Shown one piece after another: positions 57,411 to 64,000 of a DNA stretch of 64,000 nt. The notes under the pieces were generated by a model. It had not been told where the DNA came from and did no database searches. It saw only the letters and a program-made list of their open reading frames with translations. Every line of letters begins with the position of its first letter. Positions within the stretch are counted from its first letter, which is position 1. Location of the stretch: positions 48,266 to 112,265 of the forward strand of contig CAVEAL010000005.1 of assembly GCA_963613665.1 (NCBI GenBank), in the 5' to 3' direction. This stretch comes from F23-B02 sp963613665. Lineage in GTDB: Bacteria > Bacillota > Clostridia > Oscillospirales > Oscillospiraceae. The position numbers and the translations under genes were made by a program.

Positions 57411-59132
57411 TTGGCTGACATGATAGTCACGACAGCTTCATATATACTTCCGCTGTTTGCGATCATTGTGCTTATCCGCTGCACGCGCAGCATGCTCGGC
57501 AGCAAATCGCAGACGGAGATCTGGGGATATATCCACAAGGATGACGGGGTGGCTCTTATAAACCACTGGGAAAACCTCATCGGCCGCTCAAAGTCGGCGG
57601 ATATCTGCCTTCCCTACGCCTCGGTCAGCCGCGTGCACGCCGTTTTGATCCGCAGCCCCAAGGGGGCCTGGCGCATATTCGACATTTTCTCCAAGGGCGG
57701 AGTCTGGGTCAACGGCGAGAAGGTACAGGGTACGGGCACGCCGGTGCGCGACGGCGACGTTTTAAACCTCGCGGGAAACAGCGTGCGCTTCCGCGATATA
57801 AGCGAAAAGCAGCGCGACGCCATAGAGGCACGCAGAACGCAGAGCTGGAAGCACGTCCATCCGGCGGTGACACTGTTTTTCCTGACGCTTTTCCAGGCGC
57901 TGCTGCTGCTTGAGCATCTGTGCACGGCCGAAAGCGAATATCTTGCGGGCATAATGCTCGGCTTTGCGCTGCTCATACTGCTTGAGTGGTTCTGCTATTT
58001 TGCCATGCGCAGCATACGCCGCACGGGCTTTGAGGTCGAAACGCTCGCATTTTTCCTATCGTCCATCGGTCTTTCCGTAATAGCCTCATCCGTGCCGGAC
58101 GAGATGTTCCGGCAGATGCTGATCGTCTTTGCCGGTGTGGTCGCGTTTTTCACCCTCGGCTGGTGGCTGCGCGATCTCGACAGGACAAAGACCATGCGTC
58201 TGCCGCTGGCAATACTGTCTGTGCTCATCCTCGCGGCGGTGCTCGTCCTCGGGCGGGAGCAGTACGGCGCGAAGAACTGGATATTCATCGGAACGCTGTC
58301 GGTCCAGCCCTCGGAGTTCGTAAAGGTGGCGTTTATATATGTAGGCGCCGCAACGCTCGACAGGCTGTTCAGCACCAAAAACCTTATACTTTTCATCGTT
58401 TTTTCCGCACTGTGCGTAATATTTCTCGCATTCAGCAGCGATTTCGGCACGGCGCTGATATTTTTCGTTACCTTCCTCGTCATATCCTTCATGCGCTCGG
58501 GCTCGATAGCGACAGTTGCGCTGGCCATAACCGGCGCGGGCATGGCGGGCTTCCTGATGCTCAAAATGAAGGACCATGTGGCAAAGCGCTTCGCCACATG
58601 GGGGCATATCTGGGATGCCGAAAACATCTGGGACGGCGGCTATCAGCAGACGCACGCCCTCTCCGCAGGAGCGTCGGGAGGCCTTTTCGGCAAGGGCGCG
58701 GGCAACGGCTGGCTCAAGAGCACCTTTGCCGGAAATACCGACACCGTGTTCGGCGTCATGTGCGAGGAGCTCGGGCTCATCATCGCCGTATGCGCCGTGC
58801 TTGCGATACTCGCGCTTGCGTTCTTCGCCGTGCGCAATTCCGGCCACGGCCGCAGCGCGTACTACTCCATAGCGGCCTGCGCGACGGCGAGCATGTTCAT
58901 GGTGCAGGTCGCGCTCAACGTGTTCGGCTCGGTCGATATTCTGCCGTTCACGGGCGTAACGTTCCCCTTCGTATCGCGCGGCGGAACCTCGGTGCTTGCC
59001 TGCTGGATGCTGCTTGCGTTCATAAAGGCCGGAGACACGCGCAAGGGCGCAAGCTTTGTCGTGCGTCCGCCCGAGGCAAAAACCAGAAAGCAGCAGCGTG
59101 AGAGTGCTGCACAGAAGGAGAAAACGGCATGA
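57411..59132 (+). CDS. SEDS-family peptidoglycan glycosyltransferase with N-terminal FHA domain
   Basis: A 573-residue fusion. After one membrane segment comes a cytosolic FHA domain (about 45-125) with IGRSKSADICL and SRVHAVLI, the phosphothreonine-binding loops. Then follows a ten-helix FtsW/RodA/SpoVE domain with VQPSEFVKV, the catalytic-Asp-type segment SSDFGTALIFF, and PFVSRGGTSVLACW. It polymerises lipid II with a partner class B PBP, here the next gene. The FHA domain suggests control by a Ser/Thr kinase. The start is TTG 57411 behind AGAGGTG; GTG 57402 overlaps that site. Confidence 0.9.
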   Translation: MADMIVTTASYILPLFAIIVLIRCTRSMLGSKSQTEIWGYIHKDDGVALINHWENLIGRSKSADICLPYASVSRVHAVLIRSPKGAWRIFDIFSKGGVWVNGEKVQGTGTPVRDGDVLNLAGNSVRFRDISEKQRDAIEARRTQSWKHVHPAVTLFFLTLFQALLLLEHLCTAESEYLAGIMLGFALLILLEWFCYFAMRSIRRTGFEVETLAFFLSSIGLSVIASSVPDEMFRQMLIVFAGVVAFFTLGWWLRDLDRTKTMRLPLAILSVLILAAVLVLGREQYGAKNWIFIGTLSVQPSEFVKVAFIYVGAATLDRLFSTKNLILFIVFSALCVIFLAFSSDFGTALIFFVTFLVISFMRSGSIATVALAITGAGMAGFLMLKMKDHVAKRFATWGHIWDAENIWDGGYQQTHALSAGASGGLFGKGAGNGWLKSTFAGNTDTVFGVMCEELGLIIAVCAVLAILALAFFAVRNSGHGRSAYYSIAACATASMFMVQVALNVFGSVDILPFTGVTFPFVSRGGTSVLACWMLLAFIKAGDTRKGASFVVRPPEAKTRKQQRESAAQKEKTA

Positions 59133-60418
59133 AAAAAGTATCGCTTCGCGCCTTTTCCGCGCTTTTGATGGCATTTCTCATCGTTGTCGGACTGTTCGTG
59201 TACGTCGGCCGGTATATAAAGGACGGCGAGACATGGGCGCTGTATTTTGATCAGTCCATCTCCGGCAGCGAGTACACGATAACGGACCGCAACGGCACAA
59301 AGCTTGCCCAAATGGGCGGCGGCGAAAAAAGCTATGCGGAAAACGCGAACACGCGCATTGCCTGCTATCACGTCACCGGCGACTATGTCGGGAACGTCGG
59401 GACAGGAGCGCTGAGCTCGTTTAAGCGCGAACTTTCGGGCTTTAATCTGATAACCGGCATCGAGGAGCAGGAGGACGTGAACCTCCAGCTGACGATCGAT
59501 GCCGACCTCAATCTCAAGGCTTACGAGGCGCTCAACGGCCGCAGCGGCGCGGTGATGGTCTATAACTACAAAACCGGCGAGGTACTGTGCATGGTATCCT
59601 CTCCGTCGATCGACCCGCTCAACCCGCCGGAGACGCTGCCGGACGGCGCGTATATCAACCGCTGCATAAGCGCGGCCTTCACGCCGGGCTCGGTGTTCAA
59701 GCTCGTGACGCTCACGGCGGCAATCGAGAATATAGACGATCTGTACCACCGCACCTTCACATGCAGCGGCTCCGTCGATGTCAATGGCGTCACGATAAAC
59801 TGCACGGGCACGCACGGCCAGCAGACGATCGAGCAGGCGCTCTCAAACTCCTGCAACTGCGCGTTTGCCGAGATATCGCTCGAGCTCGGACCGGATATCA
59901 TAGCGCAGTACGCCGAAAAGCTCGGCATAACGACGTCTCTGAAGCTTGACAGCATAACGACGCAGGCGGGTAATTACGATAAGGACAGCTCCATGAGCGC
60001 CGCGATGGCCTGGTCGGGCATCGGCCAGTACAACGACCTCGTATGCCCCTACGCGATGATGCGCCTTGCCGGAGCCTACGCAAACGGCGGCACCGTCGTC
60101 GAGCCCTCGCTTCTCGGCCAGTCGGAAAAAACGACGCAGCTCATTTCGGCCGACACGGCGCAGAAGGTTGCGTCGATGATGAACTACAACGTCGTGTATC
60201 ACTACGGGCAGGACCGCTTCCCGGGGCTCAGCATCTCCGCAAAAACCGGCACGGCCGAGGTCGGCGACGGCAAGGCCGCGCACGGCTGGTTCGTCGGATT
60301 TCTGAACGACGATGAGCACCCCTACGCCTTCGTATGCATAGTGGAAAACGGCGGCAGCGGTCTGAGCGCAGCCGGAAGCGTCATAAACACCGTGCTTCAG
60401 GCGGCGGTGAGCAAATAA
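59129..60418 (+). CDS. Class B penicillin-binding protein (transpeptidase, PBP2-like)
   Basis: A 429-residue transpeptidase: one N-terminal membrane anchor (7-28), then the catalytic domain with SVFK at 188-191 (active-site Ser188), SCN at 241-243 and KTGTAE at 372-377. It is short for a class B PBP, with little of the usual N-terminal pedestal, as in Mycobacterium-type PbpA. Its start overlaps the SEDS gene's stop, the usual arrangement for a SEDS-bPBP pair. Confidence 0.93.
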   Translation: MKKVSLRAFSALLMAFLIVVGLFVYVGRYIKDGETWALYFDQSISGSEYTITDRNGTKLAQMGGGEKSYAENANTRIACYHVTGDYVGNVGTGALSSFKRELSGFNLITGIEEQEDVNLQLTIDADLNLKAYEALNGRSGAVMVYNYKTGEVLCMVSSPSIDPLNPPETLPDGAYINRCISAAFTPGSVFKLVTLTAAIENIDDLYHRTFTCSGSVDVNGVTINCTGTHGQQTIEQALSNSCNCAFAEISLELGPDIIAQYAEKLGITTSLKLDSITTQAGNYDKDSSMSAAMAWSGIGQYNDLVCPYAMMRLAGAYANGGTVVEPSLLGQSEKTTQLISADTAQKVASMMNYNVVYHYGQDRFPGLSISAKTGTAEVGDGKAAHGWFVGFLNDDEHPYAFVCIVENGGSGLSAAGSVINTVLQAAVSK

Positions 60419-60436
60419 TGATCAGGGAGAAACAAA

Positions 60437-62314
60437 ATGACTGACATATCCGTCAACGGGCTTGTAAAGTCCTTTGAATTGGGTAAAAACATACTTGACG
60501 GGCTCAGCTTCGACATTGCCGAGGGTGAGCGCGTCGGCATTCTCGGGCATAACGGCTGCGGCAAGACCACGCTGTTTAAGATACTGACGGGCGAGCTCGA
60601 CTGCGACGAGGGCACGGTGGCCATAGCCTCAGGCAAGCGCCTGGGGCTCATATCGCAGATACCCGTCTACCCCGAAGGCTGGACGACCGAGGATGTACTC
60701 AAGGACGCGCACCGTGAGCTGTACGCCATAAGCGCCCGGCTCGACGAGCTTGTGCGCAGGATGGAGACCGACCAGTCGGACAGGCTGCTTTCAGAGTACG
60801 ACAGGCTCTCGAATGACTTCGCCCGCCTCGGCGGCTACGATATGGACACCGACCGCAACCGCGTCGCAAACGGTCTGGATATCCCGCAGAGCATGCGTGA
60901 GCGCCCCTTTGAGCTGCTCTCCGGCGGCGAGCGCACGAGGGTTAACCTTGCGCGGCTGATCCTTGAAAAAACGGACATACTCCTGCTCGACGAGCCGACG
61001 AACCATCTCGACCTTCGCGCGACCGAGTGGCTGGAGGATTACCTCGAGCATTTCAAGGGCACCGTACTGCTCATAAGCCATGACCGCTATTTTATCGACA
61101 GGATAGCCCGCCGCTGCATAGAGATAAGCGACGGCAAGGCCGAGTTTTACTCCGGCGGCTACAGCTTTTACGTCGTCGAGCGGCAGAAGCGCTTTGAGGA
61201 AAAGCTCAGAAAATACGAAAAGGATCAGGCCAAGCTCGAGCAGCTCACACGAGCCGCGGAGCAGATGCATCTCTGGGCCTTCATGGGCAATGACAAGCTG
61301 CATAAGCGCGCATTTTCAATGGAAAAGCGCATTGCGAAGCTTGAGCAGACGGCAAAACCGACGGAGGCAAAAAAGCTCTCCGCAAAGTTCAGCTCCGCCG
61401 ATTTTCACGCCGACGAGGTGCTCGTGTGCCATAATGTGTCCAAGGCCTTCGGCGAAAAAAAGCTCTTCGAGGGGCTTGAGCTCACGGTCTCCGGCGGCGA
61501 GCGCATAGCGCTCATCGGCGATAACGGGACCGGGAAAAGTACGCTCGTCAAAATGATAATGCAGCAGGAGGCGCCCGACGAGGGTTATATAAAATTCGGC
61601 CCGTCGGTGCGTCCGGCGTATCTGCCGCAGATAATACGCTTTTCAAACGAGGAGCGCTCGCTGCTCGACACGATGCTGTATGACTGCCGCTGTCAGCCGC
61701 AGGAGGCGCGTGACAGACTGGCAGCGTTCGGTTTTCGCGGGGAGGACGTGTTCACGCCCGTGGGAGCTCTCTCCGGCGGCGAAAAGAGCAGACTGAGGCT
61801 GTGCATGCTCATGGGCAGCGACATAAACCTCCTCATCCTCGACGAGCCGACTAACCATCTGGATATCGCCAGCCGCGAGTGGATGGAGGATGCCGTTTCG
61901 GACTATTCCGAGGCTCTGCTGTTCGTTTCGCACGACAGGTATTTTATCGAAAAATTTGCAACGCGCATATGGTATCTCGACGGCGGAAGGCTTCTGGACT
62001 ACCGCGGAAGCTACGGGCAGATGCGCGAGTATCTCAGCCGTCAGGAGGTCTTTACGCGCACGGCAAAGGCCGAGGCCAAGGCGTCAAAGCCGGAAAAGCC
62101 CGCGAGGAAGAGCTCACCGAACAGAGAAAAGCGCCTCGCAAAGCTTGAGCGCGAGATAGAGCTGCTTGAAAAGCAGGCCGCGGAGCTTGAAGCTCTCGAG
62201 CTGGAAAACGCAAGCGACTATCACAAGCTCATGGAGCTCGGTGCGCATAAGGAGGAGCTCAACGCAAGGCTTCTCGAGCTGTACGGGCAGTGGGAGCAGC
62301 TGTCGGATGAATAG
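60437..62314 (+). CDS. ABC-F family ATPase
   Basis: A 625-residue soluble protein with two ABC domains: GHNGCGKTTL and GDNGTGKSTL as Walker A, LSGGERTRVNLA and LSGGEKSRLRL as signatures, LLLDEPTNHLDL and LILDEPTNHLDI as Walker B. The interdomain P-site linker (about 240-330) is charged and helical, and the C-terminal coiled coil is at 545-620. No membrane segments. ABC-F proteins act at the ribosome E site, in stalled-complex rescue or antibiotic protection; this one resembles Uup/YdiF types. GGAGA precedes the ATG. Confidence 0.93.
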   Translation: MTDISVNGLVKSFELGKNILDGLSFDIAEGERVGILGHNGCGKTTLFKILTGELDCDEGTVAIASGKRLGLISQIPVYPEGWTTEDVLKDAHRELYAISARLDELVRRMETDQSDRLLSEYDRLSNDFARLGGYDMDTDRNRVANGLDIPQSMRERPFELLSGGERTRVNLARLILEKTDILLLDEPTNHLDLRATEWLEDYLEHFKGTVLLISHDRYFIDRIARRCIEISDGKAEFYSGGYSFYVVERQKRFEEKLRKYEKDQAKLEQLTRAAEQMHLWAFMGNDKLHKRAFSMEKRIAKLEQTAKPTEAKKLSAKFSSADFHADEVLVCHNVSKAFGEKKLFEGLELTVSGGERIALIGDNGTGKSTLVKMIMQQEAPDEGYIKFGPSVRPAYLPQIIRFSNEERSLLDTMLYDCRCQPQEARDRLAAFGFRGEDVFTPVGALSGGEKSRLRLCMLMGSDINLLILDEPTNHLDIASREWMEDAVSDYSEALLFVSHDRYFIEKFATRIWYLDGGRLLDYRGSYGQMREYLSRQEVFTRTAKAEAKASKPEKPARKSSPNREKRLAKLEREIELLEKQAAELEALELENASDYHKLMELGAHKEELNARLLELYGQWEQLSDE

Positions 62315-63023
62315 AAAGCTGATTGCGCCCTGCGCATTGCTGATTGCAGGGCTTATCCTGCGCTTTTTCTTCACGGGCGTGGGCTATATTGCATATGCGC
62401 TGTTTTTCGCAGCCGCGCTTGCTGCGATACTGCGTTTCTGCCGGAAAACGTGGATAAAGCGCAGCGTGTGCATCCTGACTGCGGCAGGGCTTGTGTATCT
62501 CGCCGCGGTAGAGGTTCCGATAATCGGCGCATCCTCCGGTGACGGCGGCAGAGAGTATGACTATATAATAGTTCTCGGTGCAGCCGTGCACGGCGATACA
62601 CCCTCGCTCGCACTCGTCGAGCGCCTGCGGGCAGCCGCCGATTATATGACGGAGCACCCGGATACGGTCGCCGTCGTCAGCGGCGGACAGGGCAGCGACG
62701 AGAACATGAGCGAGGCTGCGGCCATGTACGAGTGGCTGACGCATAACGGCATTGACGGCAGCCGCATCATTTCTGAAGATAAGTCAGGCTCAACGCTCGA
62801 AAACCTCGAAAACAGCTTCGATATCATACGATCTCACGGCGGCGATCCCGACAGCTGCGCAGTCGTCACGAGCGAGTACCACATATATAGGGCAAAGCTG
62901 CTGGCGCAGTCGCTCGGCGTCAGCATCGGCGCGGTGGCCGCGCACACGACCTATGTGCCCATTATGATAAACTATTTCCTCCGTGAGGCCTTCGGCGTTA
63001 CCTATCAATGGATATTCGGCTGA
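62307..63023 (+). CDS. YdcF/DUF218 membrane protein
   Basis: A 238-residue protein: three hydrophobic segments in the first 75 residues, then a DUF218 domain with IIVLGAAVHGDTPSLALVERL, VVSGGQGSDENMSEA, IISEDKSGSTLENLENS and VVTSEYHIYRA. Relatives (YdcF, SanA, ElyC) affect envelope or undecaprenyl-phosphate metabolism. Its ATG overlaps the ABC-F stop by eight bases. The domain probably faces outward. Confidence 0.9.
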   Translation: MNRKLIAPCALLIAGLILRFFFTGVGYIAYALFFAAALAAILRFCRKTWIKRSVCILTAAGLVYLAAVEVPIIGASSGDGGREYDYIIVLGAAVHGDTPSLALVERLRAAADYMTEHPDTVAVVSGGQGSDENMSEAAAMYEWLTHNGIDGSRIISEDKSGSTLENLENSFDIIRSHGGDPDSCAVVTSEYHIYRAKLLAQSLGVSIGAVAAHTTYVPIMINYFLREAFGVTYQWIFG

Positions 63024-63053
63024 GATAAGTGCACTGCGGCGGCCAAAGAATAT

Positions 63054-63107
63054 TCCCTCCCGAACAGGCATAGTAATGTACAAAGCCTTACGGGAGGGAT
63101 CTTTTTT
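63054..63107 (+). promoter_or_regulatory. Terminator-like hairpin enclosing the ribosome-binding site of the deacetylase gene
   Basis: TCCCTCCCG (63054-63062) pairs with CGGGAGGGA (63091-63099); an inner AGGC/GCCT stem closes a 15-base loop. TCTTTTTT follows directly. The right arm is the gene's own GGGAGGGA site, and the T-run leads into the TTG start at 63106. It can therefore act as terminator or translation block. Confidence 0.65.
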
Positions 63108-63897
63108 GAAAAAATTGCTGGGGAAAATAAAAAATCGCAGAGCCGCAGCGTCGGGCCTTGCGCTTTTGGTGCTCACGGCGGTGATATTCTGGACGACGAA
63201 CAGCCCGGCGGTGGTCGGCGTTTCGGCCTCCGAGCGGCAGCTGCCGATCTACTGTGTCCAGCGCGACGATAAAACGGTCGCACTGTCGTTCGACGCGGCA
63301 TGGGGCAACGAGGATACGCAGGAGCTGATAGACATACTCGGCAAATACGGCATAAATGCGACGTTTTTCGTCGTCGGCCAGTGGGCGGATAAGTACCCCG
63401 AATCTGTAAAGGCTCTGCATGACGCAGGCAACGAGGTCATGAGCCACTCCGACGACCACGCACATTTTGCACAGCTTTCAGCCGACGAGATAAAGGCGGA
63501 TATCGCGGCCTCAAACGAGAAGATAAAGAAGCTGACCGGCACGGAGCCCACACTGTTCCGCTGCCCCTACGGAGAGTATAACGACACCGTCATCGACACC
63601 GTGAGCTCCATGGGCATGAACGCCATCCAGTGGGACGTTGACAGCCTCGACTGGAAGGGTATATCGGCAGCGGATATTGCCGGGCGCGTGCTGAAAAACG
63701 TGAAATCAGGCAGCATAATCCTGTTTCACAACGCCGCCGAAAACACTCCCGAGGCGCTGCCGGGCATAATTGAAGGCCTCCTTGCCGACGGCTATAAAAT
63801 CGTTCCCGTGTCGCAGCTGCTCCTCACGGGCGATTATACCATCGACAACACCGGCATGCAGTGCCGGTCCGGGGCAAAAACTCAGACCGATGCGTGA
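63106..63897 (+). CDS. Polysaccharide deacetylase, PdaB-like
   Basis: A 263-residue protein with an N-terminal membrane anchor or signal (about 15-35) and a NodB domain. Motif 1 reads ALSFDAAWGNEDT, the PdaB/PdaA-like variant of TFDDG; motif 2 is SHSDDHAHF; motif 3 is FRCPYGEYND; the catalytic-base side has ILFHNAAEN. In Bacillus, PdaB is needed for spore cortex stability. TTG at 63106, seven bases after GGGAGGGA, is preferred over ATG 63076, which has no site and would lie in the hairpin loop. Confidence 0.88.
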   Translation: MKKLLGKIKNRRAAASGLALLVLTAVIFWTTNSPAVVGVSASERQLPIYCVQRDDKTVALSFDAAWGNEDTQELIDILGKYGINATFFVVGQWADKYPESVKALHDAGNEVMSHSDDHAHFAQLSADEIKADIAASNEKIKKLTGTEPTLFRCPYGEYNDTVIDTVSSMGMNAIQWDVDSLDWKGISAADIAGRVLKNVKSGSIILFHNAAENTPEALPGIIEGLLADGYKIVPVSQLLLTGDYTIDNTGMQCRSGAKTQTDA

Positions 63898-63916
63898 GCG
63901 GCATAAGGCATAAAAA

Positions 63917-63947
63917 GATATCGCCCCGTATTTTACGGGGCGATATC
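63917..63947 (+). terminator. Hairpin after the deacetylase gene
   Basis: GATATCGCCCCGTA and its perfect complement (14 bp) around TTT. No T-run follows on the plus strand; the next bases include AGACTGTCAAAAAA. The remaining bases to 64000 show no gene. Confidence 0.65.
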
Positions 63948-64000
63948 TCAGACTGTCAAAAAACCTATGCTGCTGCGTAAAGATAACCGCGCAGCGGGGG

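Overview
The window looks like chromosome from an anaerobic, spore-forming, Gram-positive member of the Clostridia, most likely in or near the Oscillospiraceae. The evidence is a SpoIIP orthologue, a SleB-type cortex hydrolase and a PdaB-like deacetylase (sporulation); reverse rubrerythrin, ferredoxins, formyl-THF ligase and corrinoid proteins (anaerobic one-carbon and redox metabolism); an SLH-domain surface protein; and consensus sigma-A promoters in moderately GC-rich DNA. The family placement is inference; no rRNA gene is present.

Layout. 1-11140 is mostly housekeeping: a 5'-truncated isocitrate dehydrogenase-type gene, proA/proB, tRNA-Ser(GGA), a sugar-nucleotide transferase, a LUD-domain protein with a zinc peptidase and a cupin protein, a Na/Pi cotransporter, cinA and thiI. 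11141-12965 is a small scar: a transposase HTH fragment, a BRO-type antirepressor gene broken by a 4-bp duplication, and a dense cluster of hairpins. 12966-15734 holds oleate hydratase, a 2x[4Fe-4S] ferredoxin and a Crp/Fnr regulator.

15938-24026 is the most distinctive region: two divergent arms of a corrinoid methyl-transfer module. The minus arm is DUF2284 protein, a UroD methyltransferase fused to its own corrinoid domain, and a TetR regulator. The plus arm is a RACo-type corrinoid activase, a homocysteine methyltransferase-like protein with an unfamiliar C-terminus, formyl-THF ligase and a DUF2461 protein. The candidate promoters of the two arms overlap so closely that RNA polymerase probably cannot occupy both at once. 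The methyl donor cannot be read from the sequence.

24069-31860 holds DUF364, TatD, a protein-tyrosine phosphatase, RsmG, sporulation genes, reverse rubrerythrin and a small accessory islet (lipoprotein, unknown 86-aa protein, large palindrome, ribbon-helix-helix protein). 31982-37403 holds apbE-mpg-recG and a five-SH3 NlpC/P60 hydrolase. 37667-45240 is a 1799-aa GLUG/SLH surface protein, divergent from an OmpR-type two-component system, with -35 boxes that overlap. 45304-57301 is a long minus-strand series: TraX-like, M16 peptidase, heterodimeric ABC exporter, lipoprotein, a ferredoxin-thioredoxin-reductase-like protein with its thioredoxin, a trigger-factor-like protein, a Cys-tailed NifX-like protein with Mrp, and a Gx transporter/NusG-II pair. 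57411-63897 is a plus-strand run: FHA-SEDS glycosyltransferase, PBP2-type transpeptidase, ABC-F protein, YdcF-like protein and a PdaB-like deacetylase whose ribosome-binding site lies inside a terminator-like hairpin.

All positions, motifs and stems were read by eye. No database search, folding program or promoter model was run, so promoter and hairpin calls are pattern matches and functions rest on recognised family motifs.
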